45,685 bases of DNA from Alphaproteobacteria bacterium (GTDB lineage: Bacteria > Pseudomonadota > Alphaproteobacteria > Rhizobiales > Xanthobacteraceae), in assembly GCA_016869215.1 (NCBI GenBank), contig VGEP01000036.1:1-45685 (forward strand). The letters are read 5' to 3'. The number at the start of each line of letters is the position of its first letter. Within the stretch, counting starts at the first letter, position 1. Of this stretch, positions 25,562-33,730 are shown piece after piece. Under the pieces are notes generated by a model. It worked only from the letters and a program-made list of their open reading frames with translations. It made no database searches and was not told the origin of the DNA. The translations under genes were made by a program, and so were the position numbers.

Positions 25562-25610
25562 GCGCACGATCGGATCCGAAAACCGGTTCCCACTTTCCGG
25601 GATCGTGCGC
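25562..25610. repeat. Short palindromic repeat with perfect 10-base ends
   Basis: GCGCACGATC and GATCGTGCGC are exact inverted ends around a core AAAACCGGTTCCCACTTTCC. The core shares ACCGGTTCCCACTT with the RIME-like element at 33009-33115. It lies between the divergent cyclase and molybdopterin-hydroxylase genes. Confidence 0.7.
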
Positions 25611-25672
25611 CTGCTTGCATGTTCTCAGGGCCGGTTCTAGCGTTCAAGCGACATGCCAGCGAAGAATTGGCC

Positions 25673-27946
25673 ATGACCGTCGCGACGCTGATCGGCCAGC
25701 CGGTCCACCGGGCCGAAGACCTGCGGTTCCTCAAGGGCGCGGGCGCGTTCGTCGACGATCTGCAGCGCGAAGGCATGCTGCACGCCGTCGTGCTGCGGAG
25801 CAGCGTGGCGCACGGCCGCATCCGCAGCATCGGCGCAACCGCAGCGCGCGCCATGCCCGGCGTGCATGCGGTCATTACAGCGCAGGATGTCGGTCAAGAC
25901 CTTGGCAACGTGCCGATCATCCCGCTCCGGCTTGCGAACCTGCCGGAGTTCAAGGACTACCTTCAGCCGGTCATCGCCAGCGACAAGGTGCGCTACGTCG
26001 GCGAACCCATTGCGGTCGTGGTGGCGGAGACGCGGGCGATCGCCGAGGACGCGCTGGAAGCGGTCGACATCGATATCGAGGCGCTGCCGCCGCTGCCGGA
26101 CCGGCAGGCCGCGGACGGCGGCGCGCTGCTGTTCGAGCACACCAAAAGCAACCGTGCCGTGCGGTACAACGCGGCATTCGGCGACGCGGACGCGGCCTTC
26201 GCCAGGGCGGAGTACACCCGCAAGGAGCGGTTCCGCTGCCACCGCCTGACGGGACTGCCGCTGGAGACGCGCGGGCAGATCGCGGAGTGGAACGGCGGGC
26301 GGCTCACGGTGTTCGGTGCGACCAAAGTTCTCTTCTTCAACCGCCGCATTCTCGCGCCGATGCTCGGCGTCACCGAGGCCGACATCGACATGATCGAGGT
26401 CGACGTCGGCGGCGGCTTCGGCGTCAAGGGCGAGTTCTACCCGGAGGACTTCCTGATCCCATTCGCCGCGCGCAAGGCCGGCCGGCCGGTGAAGTGGATC
26501 GAGGATCGCCGCGAGCACCTGATTGCGACCAATCATTCGCGCGAGGTCGACTGCGAGATTGAGATCGCCTGCAGCCGCGATGGCACAATCCTCGGCATGC
26601 GCGGGCACGTCACCAGCGACATGGGCGCCTATATCCGCACCAACGGCGGCGTGGTGCCGGCGAAGGCCGCGCAGTTCCTGCCCGGGCCGTACCGCATTCG
26701 CGATATTGCGGTCACGGTCGACGTGTTCGTCACCAGCAAGACGCCGGTCGGGACCTTGCGTGCGCCGGGGCGGTTCGAGGCCAATTTCTTCCGCGAGCGG
26801 CTGCTCGACATCGTTGCCAAAGACCTCGGCCTAGACCCGATGCAATTCCGGCTCAAGAACCTGATCGCCGAGGATGAATTGCCGTTCCACACCGGCAAGC
26901 TCGTGCCCTACGAGCCGGAGACCGATTTCGACACCGGCGACTACCACACGACGTTTACGCGCGCCCTGACCGAGATCGGCTGGGCCGAAAAGAAATCGCT
27001 GCAGGGCCGCTTGGTCGACGGCCGCTATCACGGCATCGCCGCGACGCCGTTCGTGGAGAGCGGCGGCTCCGGCAAGGAGAACGCGCGCGCCGAGATCGAG
27101 AACGACGGTTCGGTCACGGTCTATGCCGGATCGTCGGTGCTGGGGCAGGGGCTCGAAACCACGCTCGCGCAGGTCGCGGCCGACACGCTGAAGCTGCCGT
27201 TCGACAAGGTCCGCATCCTGCACGGCTCCACGACCTACCTGAAGGAAGGCTTCGGCACGTTTGCCTCGCGCTCCATGGTGGTCGGCGGCTCGGCGGTGCT
27301 GGACGGCTGCAACAATCTGCTGGCGGCGGTGCGCGACGCGGCGAGGGAGCGCTTCGGCCTGCCGAACGAAGAAATCGCCATCGAGAATGGCGTTGTGTCC
27401 GCGGGCGGCAAGCGCGCGACGCTGTCCGAATTCGCGGGGTTGTCCGCCGAGGGCTCGTTCTCGACCACGACCCGCACCTACAGCTACGGTGCGCACGCCT
27501 GCCACGTGGCGGTCGATCCGCGTACGGGCCATGTCGAGATTCTCGACTATGTGGCGATCGAGGACGTGGGCGTGGCGATCAACCCGCACATCGTCCACGG
27601 CCAGGCAATCGGCGCGCTGGTGCAGGGGCTTGGCGGCGTGTTCCTGGACGAGGTGCGCTACGATGCCGACGCGCAAATGCTGAACGCCTCGCTCGCCGAT
27701 TACCTCGTGCCGCTTGCGACCGACTATTCCAACATCCGCGCCATCACCATGGAATTGCGGCGCTCAAAGACCAATCCGCTCGGCGCCAAAGGCGCGGGCG
27801 AAGGCGGGATGGTCGCGGTCGCGGCGACGATGGCCAACGCGGTCGCGGCCGCGCTCGCTCCGCTCAGCGTGGAGGTCCGCGAACTGCCGTTGTCGCCGTC
27901 GCGGGTGTGGGCGCTGGCGCAAGGCGCCGGCCCGGCGCGCGCCTGA
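25673..27946 (+). CDS. Xanthine-dehydrogenase-family molybdopterin-binding subunit (orphan large subunit)
   Basis: A 757-residue CoxL/XdhB-type large subunit of a molybdenum hydroxylase. The N-terminal a/b hammerhead domain begins GQPVHRAEDLRFLKGAGAFV. The Mo-cofactor domain shows DVGGGFGVKGEFYPEDFLIP, the substrate-binding loop KTPVGTLRAPGRFEANFFRE, and the catalytic Glu in KGAGEGGMVAVAAT. Such enzymes hydroxylate aromatic or heterocyclic carbons with water-derived oxygen. No [2Fe-2S] or FAD subunit gene is adjacent; the nearest set is at 33.1-34.6 kb. The ATG at 25673 is used: the frame is open upstream only by chance over the opposite-strand cyclase gene. The Shine-Dalgarno is weak. Nicotinate, quinoline or isoquinoline-type substrates are possible. 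Confidence 0.9.
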   Translation: MTVATLIGQPVHRAEDLRFLKGAGAFVDDLQREGMLHAVVLRSSVAHGRIRSIGATAARAMPGVHAVITAQDVGQDLGNVPIIPLRLANLPEFKDYLQPVIASDKVRYVGEPIAVVVAETRAIAEDALEAVDIDIEALPPLPDRQAADGGALLFEHTKSNRAVRYNAAFGDADAAFARAEYTRKERFRCHRLTGLPLETRGQIAEWNGGRLTVFGATKVLFFNRRILAPMLGVTEADIDMIEVDVGGGFGVKGEFYPEDFLIPFAARKAGRPVKWIEDRREHLIATNHSREVDCEIEIACSRDGTILGMRGHVTSDMGAYIRTNGGVVPAKAAQFLPGPYRIRDIAVTVDVFVTSKTPVGTLRAPGRFEANFFRERLLDIVAKDLGLDPMQFRLKNLIAEDELPFHTGKLVPYEPETDFDTGDYHTTFTRALTEIGWAEKKSLQGRLVDGRYHGIAATPFVESGGSGKENARAEIENDGSVTVYAGSSVLGQGLETTLAQVAADTLKLPFDKVRILHGSTTYLKEGFGTFASRSMVVGGSAVLDGCNNLLAAVRDAARERFGLPNEEIAIENGVVSAGGKRATLSEFAGLSAEGSFSTTTRTYSYGAHACHVAVDPRTGHVEILDYVAIEDVGVAINPHIVHGQAIGALVQGLGGVFLDEVRYDADAQMLNASLADYLVPLATDYSNIRAITMELRRSKTNPLGAKGAGEGGMVAVAATMANAVAAALAPLSVEVRELPLSPSRVWALAQGAGPARA

Positions 27947-27964
27947 AGGCTGTCGGCCGGGTGG

Positions 27965-28663
27965 CTACGCGCTCTTGCGCTGCGTCACCGGAACGAGCCG
28001 GGCGGCGGCCTCGTCGGTCGTCATCACGTCGCCGAAATAGATCATGAAGTTGTTCAGCGAGGCCGCGTGCTCCTCGTCGCTCTGCGAGGCGTTGCCATCT
28101 GACAGCATGACCACACGGTAGTCGAGCATCATGGCGTCGCGCGCGGTCGACTCGCAGCAGACATTGGTAACCGTGCCGGTGATGAGCAGCGTGTCGATGC
28201 CGCGGCTCTTGAGTTGCGCGTCGATATCGGACGAGCCCGCGATGAAGGCGCTGTACTTGACCTTCTTGATCCGCAAGTCGCCCGGTACGACTTCCAGCGC
28301 CGCAAACACCTTGAAGCCGTCGTGCGTCTCGTCGAGTTGCGTCAGCCGTTTTTGCACCCGCTCCGGCGTCATCTGGTGCTTGTGGTGGTTGCCCCAGGTC
28401 TCCAACGCGCCCGTCGCCGTGGTCTGGATCCAGACCACTGTGCCGCCCGCGGTGCGCAGCGCCTTGGCCATGCGGTTGATGTTCGGCACAATCCCGCGCG
28501 CCGTCGGTACCTCGGCGGCGAAGCCTTGGGCGACGAAATAATTCTGCATGTCGACCACGACCAGCGCCGTGCGGGCAGCGTCGATGGTGTCGTGGTTGTG
28601 CAGCCGGCCCTGGCGACGGATCACCCGATCCTGCACCCATTGCGGGATGGTGTAGTTGTGCAT
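27965..28663 (-). CDS. Isochorismatase-like cysteine hydrolase
   Basis: A 232-residue hydrolase of the isochorismatase-like superfamily (nicotinamidase, RutB, biuret hydrolase, N-carbamoylsarcosine amidase). The catalytic triad is visible: Asp38 (ALVVVDMQNYF), Lys136 (IKKVKYSAF) and Cys169 (TGTVTNVCCESTARDA). Unlike true isochorismatases it keeps the Cys, so it should hydrolyse an amide or ureide. GGAGG precedes the ATG at 28663. It is the third gene after the URC1-like and URC4-like genes on the same strand, 68 bases downstream of the latter. An involvement in breaking a ureido or amide intermediate of uracil breakdown is the natural inference, but RutB activity is not proven. Confidence 0.88.
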   Translation of the reverse strand: MHNYTIPQWVQDRVIRRQGRLHNHDTIDAARTALVVVDMQNYFVAQGFAAEVPTARGIVPNINRMAKALRTAGGTVVWIQTTATGALETWGNHHKHQMTPERVQKRLTQLDETHDGFKVFAALEVVPGDLRIKKVKYSAFIAGSSDIDAQLKSRGIDTLLITGTVTNVCCESTARDAMMLDYRVVMLSDGNASQSDEEHAASLNNFMIYFGDVMTTDEAAARLVPVTQRKSA

Positions 28664-28731
28664 GGCTCGCCTCCGGTGCATTGGACAGACGCGATGAGGC
28701 TAGGGCCGGGCCCGAATACCGTCAATGAGCC

Positions 28732-29949
28732 TCAGAACACCGTACCGTCGTCCGCTAGCGGCATGGGCGGCGGGCCGCCCGGCGGGCGCAATTCGCGCGC
28801 GATTTTGCGGCCGGCGTTCCAGGTGCCGCCCTGCAGGAGATGCGGCAGCGCGAATTGCGCGCCGAGGCCGAGGCGTTGCCGCACCGGATCGAGCAGGTCG
28901 TCCATCAGCGCGACGGTGAGCGCGCGCCATTCGACGACCGGCTCCGACGTGGGCGCGAGCGGCGCACCGAACGGCTGGCGTGGGACGATGACGCCGAGGT
29001 CGATCAGCAATCCGCCGTTGCGGTACTCGGGCAGTGCGGTCAGCCGGTCGAGGCCGGCCACCGTCAGGCCCGCCATCTCCAGCGGCTCGATCAGCGAATA
29101 GGTCAGCCACTGCGATAGCTTGTGGAACGGCACGATGCCGTTCGTTGCGTCGTCCGCGCGTGCGGCGGGATGGCGGCCGGCGTCGCCGAGGCTCGTGCCG
29201 TCGGCCACCAGCCCTGACGGCCAGATCGGCGCCAGCGATTGTAGCAGCGTTTCGAGCACGAGCGGGGCGGGGACGCGGCTGCCGCTCGCGGATGCAGAAA
29301 AATGATCGATCAGCCATCCGGGCCGCCGCTCCTGGCCGAACAGATCGGGCCGCGCCGCGAGCGTCTGGCCGAGCCTCCGCAGAAGCTCCACGCGCCGTTC
29401 GACGCCGATCAGCGGGTTGTCGGGAGTGAGCTGAAAGGCGCGAGCCAGCTTCTCCGCATCGACGGCCTGCAGGCCCGCGGTGTCGGCCATCAAGGGCCGC
29501 TTCGGATCGGACGAAAAGCCGCCGGCCGCGAACAGCTCAAGGCTCGCGACCGCAAGTCCTTCCGAGCGCGCGTGGACCTGCCCGGCCGAAGTCTCGCGAT
29601 AGCGCCAGCGCTCGCCCGCGCCGGCGTCGAGCAGCACGCTGACGGTGGCGAGGTCAATCGCGATGCGCGCCCGCTCGGTGGCGTTGCCGCCGAGCCGCTG
29701 CGTCAATGCCGCCCAGCGGTCGGCGCCGCCCGCAGCGAAATGCCGCCAGCGGCTGTGCGGTGGAATTTTCAGATCGGGATAATTGGCCCGCGTTTCCGCT
29801 GCGACATAATCCGCAGCCTCGGCCAGCCTGCCTTCGTTCAACGTGAAATGCGGCGAACGGCCTTCGGCGACGTGGCGGCGGACGATGCGGCAACGCTCGC
29901 GCACGGCATCGGCGCTCAAGAGCCGCGCGTACGCCGCGATGCCGGTCAT
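28732..29949 (-). CDS. DUF1688 / URC4-like protein of uracil catabolism
   Basis: A 405-residue protein of the DUF1688 family, named after yeast URC4/urg3 in the reductive-independent uracil degradation (URC) pathway. Landmarks are LLSADAVRERCRIVRRHVAE, PPHSRWRHFAAGGADRW, SAGQVHARSEGLAVASLEL and GTSLGDAGRHPAARADDATN, then FHKLSQWLTYSLIEPLEMAG and the C-terminal EYRNGGLLIDLGVIVP. The enzymatic reaction of URC4 is not established to my knowledge. It starts one base after the stop of the GTP-cyclohydrolase-II-like gene, so the two are co-transcribed; the same pairing is the hallmark of the URC pathway. It ends 68 bases before the isochorismatase-like gene. Family call is confident; function in this organism is inferred. 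Confidence 0.88.
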   Translation of the reverse strand: MTGIAAYARLLSADAVRERCRIVRRHVAEGRSPHFTLNEGRLAEAADYVAAETRANYPDLKIPPHSRWRHFAAGGADRWAALTQRLGGNATERARIAIDLATVSVLLDAGAGERWRYRETSAGQVHARSEGLAVASLELFAAGGFSSDPKRPLMADTAGLQAVDAEKLARAFQLTPDNPLIGVERRVELLRRLGQTLAARPDLFGQERRPGWLIDHFSASASGSRVPAPLVLETLLQSLAPIWPSGLVADGTSLGDAGRHPAARADDATNGIVPFHKLSQWLTYSLIEPLEMAGLTVAGLDRLTALPEYRNGGLLIDLGVIVPRQPFGAPLAPTSEPVVEWRALTVALMDDLLDPVRQRLGLGAQFALPHLLQGGTWNAGRKIARELRPPGGPPPMPLADDGTVF

Positions 29950-29950
29950 G

Positions 29951-31243
29951 CTATTCGTCGAGCTTGCGGCCGACGGCTTCCGCCGGTGCGCGGCCGTTGC
30001 CGCCGTAGTAGCCGGCGGCGAGCTTGGCTTCGATCTCGACCCGCGCGTCCGCCGGGATCATGCCGTCGGGGATCGCCACGCGTTCGCCGATTTCGATGCC
30101 CTGGCGCACCAGCGCGTCGTGCTTCATGTCGCTCATCGACGCGAAACGGTCGATGCGCGTGACGCCGAGCCAGTGTAGCACGTCGGGCATCAACTCCTGG
30201 AAGCGCATGTCCTGGACGCCCGCGACGCATTCGGTGCGCTTGAAGTAGGTCTCCGGCCGGTCGCCCTCGGCCTGGCGCTTGCGTGCGTTGTAGACCAGGA
30301 ACTTGGTGACCTCGCCGAGTGCACGGCCTTCCTTGCGGTTGTAAACGACGACGCCCGTGCCGCCCTGCTGCGCCATCTCGATGCAGATTTCGATGCCGTG
30401 CGCGAGATAGGGCCGGCAGGTGCAGATATCGGAGCCGAACACGTCGGAGCCGTTGCATTCGTCGTGCACGCGGCAGGCGAGCGGGGTCTTGCCGTCGCCG
30501 AGCTTTCCCGGATTGCCGAACACATAGATGGTCATGCCGCCGATCGGAGGCAGGAACACTTTAAGGTCCTCGCGCTTGACCAGGTCTGGATACATGCCGC
30601 CGGTCTGCTCGTGCAGGTCGCGGCGCAATGCCTTTTCCGTCACGCCGAAGCGCGCGGCGACGCCGGGCAGGTACCACACCGGGTCGATGGCGGCCTTCAT
30701 CACCCGCACGTTGCCGTCGGCCGACACGATATCGCCGTCGGCGCGGATGCGGCCGGCGGCAATGGCGCCGCGGATTTCCGGCATGTCGATATGCGCGCGT
30801 GTCACTGCGATGGTCGGCCGGATGTCGTGGCCGAGCGCCAGATAATCGGGGAACGCCTCGCCGACCAGATGGCCCCACGGATCGAGCGAGACGATCTTGG
30901 CGGGGTCGCACCACTGCGGATGCGGGCCGATGCGGTCGGACGGTGCGGTGTCGGTGAGGTCGGGACGGTGGCCGCGCGGCAGCGAGCCCGCGGCGATGGC
31001 GAGTGCGCGATAGACCGAATAGCCGCCGGCGTGCGTGCCGATGACGTTGCGGTGGCCGCGGTTGCCGTGGGTCGCGACGATGGGCCCGCGCTCCCGCGCA
31101 GTCGGTGCACCCCAGCGCAAGGACGGCGCGCCGACGCGCGTGCCGAGCGGCGCGATCGGCGGCGAGTCGGTCTCGCCGTCGAACAGCGCGTTCAGACTTG
31201 ACTCCGTCTGCGACACCATGTTTCTAGCCTCGTCATCCTTCAT
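29951..31243 (-). CDS. GTP-cyclohydrolase-II-like protein (URC1 type)
   Basis: A 430-residue protein with a C-terminal GTP cyclohydrolase II domain. The Zn-binding cysteines are Cys263 (HDECNGSDVFG), Cys274 and Cys276 (DICTC), the RibA spacing of C-x10-C-x-C. RibA proteins have RCDCG here, whereas DICTCRPYLAHG resembles the URC1 subgroup. GGTGVVVYNRKEGRALGEV matches the RibA catalytic segment. The extra N-terminal 200 residues (VATHGNRGHRNVIGTHAGGY, AVTRAHIDMPEI) are also typical of the URC1-type proteins and absent from RibA. There is no DHBP-synthase (RibB) domain. Start is uncertain: ATG at 31243 is used, 31219 and 31267 are alternatives. It is the first gene of the operon. Ring opening of a uracil nucleotide or nucleoside is the inferred role. 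Confidence 0.82.
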   Translation of the reverse strand: MKDDEARNMVSQTESSLNALFDGETDSPPIAPLGTRVGAPSLRWGAPTARERGPIVATHGNRGHRNVIGTHAGGYSVYRALAIAAGSLPRGHRPDLTDTAPSDRIGPHPQWCDPAKIVSLDPWGHLVGEAFPDYLALGHDIRPTIAVTRAHIDMPEIRGAIAAGRIRADGDIVSADGNVRVMKAAIDPVWYLPGVAARFGVTEKALRRDLHEQTGGMYPDLVKREDLKVFLPPIGGMTIYVFGNPGKLGDGKTPLACRVHDECNGSDVFGSDICTCRPYLAHGIEICIEMAQQGGTGVVVYNRKEGRALGEVTKFLVYNARKRQAEGDRPETYFKRTECVAGVQDMRFQELMPDVLHWLGVTRIDRFASMSDMKHDALVRQGIEIGERVAIPDGMIPADARVEIEAKLAAGYYGGNGRAPAEAVGRKLDE

Positions 31244-31577
31244 CGCGTGTCCCGTGCGGCGGTCGTTCATTGGCCGACAGCAACGATTCGGGACCTGCGA
31301 AAAAACAACCAGAATAATGTTAAATCGGCCTTTCGGCAAGGGACCGGCCTTGTACGATTGCGCGCTGTTCTGCGACGCCGCACACGCTTGCTCCATCTTT
31401 TGACGCGTTTTCTTCACGCGAACCGGCGCCCACTTCGCTCCAAAACGCGATCGGGCGGCGGCGAACGCATTGCGGGACAACCGTGCCGCAATTGTCATCG
31501 CCAGTCGCAGCGAATAACGATGGATCGGCCCATTCCGGGGCCGCCGGCGCGAGGCCGGAGATGCAAGGAGCGCGATC
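31244..31577. other. Divergent intergenic region between the URC1-like and UbiD-like genes
   Basis: No gene is seen. It holds the right module of the RIME-like repeat at 31396-31451, an AT-rich tract at about 31297-31327 that could carry the minus-strand promoter, and TTGTCA at 31492 as a weak -35 candidate for the plus-strand gene. The Shine-Dalgarno AAGGAG at 31565-31570 serves the UbiD-type gene. Confidence 0.5.
31396..31451. repeat. RIME-like intergenic repeat, right module only (copy C)
   Basis: TTTTGACGCGTTTTCTTCAC, GCGAACCGG and CCACTTCGCTCCAAAACGC match the right half of the elements at 9556-9658 and 33009-33115; the left GGCTTTGAT palindrome is absent. Confidence 0.75.
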
Positions 31578-33011
31578 GTGGCGAACAAGGACCTGCGGGA
31601 CTGGCTCGGCGACGTGAAGGCGGCGGGCGAGCTGAAAACCATCCAGGGCGCCGAGCCCAAGGAGGAGATCGGCGCCATCGTCGACATCTACATGCGCCAG
31701 ATGGGCAATCCGGCGGTGATGTTCGACGACGTGCCCGGTTTCCCGAAGGGCCATCGCGTGCTCGCCAACATCCTCACCTCGATCCCGCGCGTGAACCTCG
31801 CGCTTGGCCTGCCGCCGGATGCCACCGAGATGGAGCAGATCCAGTGGTGGCGGAACTATTTCAAGGAAGCGCCGATGCGCCCGACCAAGGCGGTCAACGG
31901 CGGGCCGCTCACCGACAACGTGTTCTCCGGCAAGGACGTCGACATCGGCAAGATTCCGACGCCGGTCTGGCACGAGCACGACGGCGGGCCGTTCATCGGA
32001 ACCGCGTGCCTCGTGGTGATGAAGGACCCCGACAGCGGCTGGGTGAACTACGGCACCTACCGCGTGCAGTCGCACGACGCCAACACCGCGAGCGTGATGA
32101 TGTCGCCCGGCAAGCACGGGCTGATCATCATGCGCAAATATCACGAGCGCGGGCAGCCGTGCCCGGTCGCGGTCATCGCCGGTATGCATCCGGCGCTGGT
32201 GATGCTCGGCGGCATCGAAATTCCCTACGGCAAGAACGAGCTCGAGGCCGCGGGCGGAATCTTCGGCGAGTCGGTCGAGGTCATCAACATGCCCAAGACC
32301 GGCCTGCCGGTCCCGGCGAATTCCGAGATTGCGTTCGAGGGCTACATCAATCCCAATGACAGGATCAAGGAAGGCCCGCTCGGCGAATGGACCGGCTACT
32401 ACGCCAGCGGCAGCGACCTCGAACCCGCGATCCGGATCGAGACGCTGATGTACCGCGACGATCCCATTCTCGTCGGCGCGATTCCCGCGGTGCCGCCGAA
32501 CGACAACACGTTCTACTTCGGCTCCTACCGCTGCGGTGCGGTCTGGAACCAGCTCGAGGCCGCAGGAATCCCGGGCGTGAAGGGCGTGTGGGCGCACGAG
32601 GCCGGCGGCAGCCGCTTCATGCTGGTGATCTCAATCTCGACGCTTTACGGCGGCCACTCCAAGCAAGCCGCAATGGTGGCGGCGCACTGTCACGCCGGCG
32701 CCTACTGCAACCGCTGGACCGTCGTGGTCGACGACGACATCGACCCGACCAACTTCAACGACGTGATCTGGGCGATGTGCACGCGCTGCGATCCACGCGA
32801 CCAGGTCGACATCATCCATGGCGGCTGGTCGTCGGCGCTCGACCCGATGTGTTACGACACCGCCGACGACCGGCGCAATTCGCGTGTCATCATCGACGCC
32901 TGCATTCCATTCCGGCGCAAGAAGACGTTCCCGAAGGTGGCGAGGTCGAGCCGCGAGCTCGACGAGCGCATCAAAGCCAAGTGGGCGAAGGATTTGCCGA
33001 AGGGGTTTTAG
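31578..33011 (+). CDS. UbiD-family (prFMN-dependent) decarboxylase
   Basis: A 477-residue reversible decarboxylase of aromatic or alpha,beta-unsaturated acids using prenylated FMN. The fold landmarks are VNYGTYRVQSHDANTASVMM (Asn157, Arg162 region), MRKYHERGQPCPVAVIAGMH and the catalytic-loop GPLGEWTGYYASGS, with Glu270 in the place of the conserved UbiD Glu. Length and pattern match the UbiD/Fdc/hydroxybenzoate decarboxylase clade rather than ubiquinone biosynthesis. No UbiX prenyltransferase gene is visible in the window. GTG start with AAGGAG 8 bases upstream. It faces the opposite way to the CoxLMS-type operon, and its stop codon lies at the edge of a dispersed repeat. The substrate is unknown. 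Confidence 0.92.
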   Translation: MANKDLRDWLGDVKAAGELKTIQGAEPKEEIGAIVDIYMRQMGNPAVMFDDVPGFPKGHRVLANILTSIPRVNLALGLPPDATEMEQIQWWRNYFKEAPMRPTKAVNGGPLTDNVFSGKDVDIGKIPTPVWHEHDGGPFIGTACLVVMKDPDSGWVNYGTYRVQSHDANTASVMMSPGKHGLIIMRKYHERGQPCPVAVIAGMHPALVMLGGIEIPYGKNELEAAGGIFGESVEVINMPKTGLPVPANSEIAFEGYINPNDRIKEGPLGEWTGYYASGSDLEPAIRIETLMYRDDPILVGAIPAVPPNDNTFYFGSYRCGAVWNQLEAAGIPGVKGVWAHEAGGSRFMLVISISTLYGGHSKQAAMVAAHCHAGAYCNRWTVVVDDDIDPTNFNDVIWAMCTRCDPRDQVDIIHGGWSSALDPMCYDTADDRRNSRVIIDACIPFRRKKTFPKVARSSRELDERIKAKWAKDLPKGF

Positions 33012-33115
33012 AGCATTTCCGACTTTGATGAAATCAAAGCCGGGACTCTAGCCATTTTGTTTTGACGCGTTTTCTTGACGCGAACCGGTTCCCACTTCGC
33101 TTGAAAACGCTATGG
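33009..33115. repeat. RIME-like intergenic repeat, copy B
   Basis: Left module GAGCATTTCCGACTTTGATG then AAATCAAAGCCGGGACTCTA, right module TTTTGACGCGTTTTCTTGAC then GAACCGGTTCCCACTTCGCT. Its first TAG is the stop codon of the UbiD gene. Same architecture as 9556-9658. Confidence 0.8.
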
Positions 33116-33136
33116 GCTCCGCGCCGGCTCCTTCCG

Positions 33137-33730
33137 CTATTCGGTGCCAGGCTTCGGGGGCGCATCCTCCTGCGCGCGGACCTGATCGTCGACTCTGGCC
33201 TGGACTTCCGCTTGAATCAGAGCCTCGGCCTCGGCCAGCGCGCCGGCTAGCGCATGAGCCTGCGCCGCGGCGAGGTCCTTGCCCGCCGCGACGACGGCCT
33301 TGACGATGTTGGCGTAGCCCGTACAGCGGCAGATCTGGCCGCTCAACTCGTGGCGCACGGTGTTCGCATCCGGACTCTGGTGACGCTGCAGGATGTCGCG
33401 CGCCATGATCAGCATACCAGGCGTGCAGAACCCGCATTGCAGCGCGTGGCATTCGTGAAACTGCCTGCGCAGAATGTCCATGATCTGGTCGTTGCGCAAT
33501 CCTTCGAGCGTGAGCACGACGCGGCCGTCGCTCATGACGGCGAGCGACAGGCACGAGCGCGTCGCCTTGCCGTCCACCACCACGGTGCAGGCGCCGCAGG
33601 CGCCGTGCTCGCAGCCAAGATGTGTTGCGGTCAGGCCGCAGCGCTCGCGCAGGAAGTCGGCGAGCGACTGCCGCGGCTCCACGTCGTCGGCGATCCGCAC
33701 GCCATTGAGATCGATTGTGATCGCCGTCAT
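33137..33730 (-). CDS. Molybdenum hydroxylase [2Fe-2S] small subunit (CoxS-type)
   Basis: Carries the electron-transfer [2Fe-2S] centres. Plant-ferredoxin-type cluster: Cys40, Cys45, Cys48 (LGCEHGACGACTVVVDG) and Cys60. Second cluster: Cys99 and Cys102 (QCGFCTPGMLIMARDI), Cys134 and Cys136 (GQICRCTGYANIV). Residues 150-197 are an Ala/Gln/Glu-rich extension beyond the usual 150-170 residues. The start codon overlaps the FAD-subunit stop (ATGA), so translational coupling is likely. Gene order in transcription is L-M-S. Confidence 0.95.
   Translation of the reverse strand: MTAITIDLNGVRIADDVEPRQSLADFLRERCGLTATHLGCEHGACGACTVVVDGKATRSCLSLAVMSDGRVVLTLEGLRNDQIMDILRRQFHECHALQCGFCTPGMLIMARDILQRHQSPDANTVRHELSGQICRCTGYANIVKAVVAAGKDLAAAQAHALAGALAEAEALIQAEVQARVDDQVRAQEDAPPKPGTE

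Noticed and set aside
24425-25672. N-terminal extension of the 25673 Mo-hydroxylase frame by about 400 residues
   Set aside because: It runs antisense over the cyclase and SDR genes; family sequence starts at the ATG at 25673.
27965-28663. True isochorismatase (EntB type) or RutB
   Set aside because: It keeps the Cys nucleophile that isochorismatases lack, and there is no rutA/C/D/E/F/G neighbour; RutB-like activity remains only a possibility.
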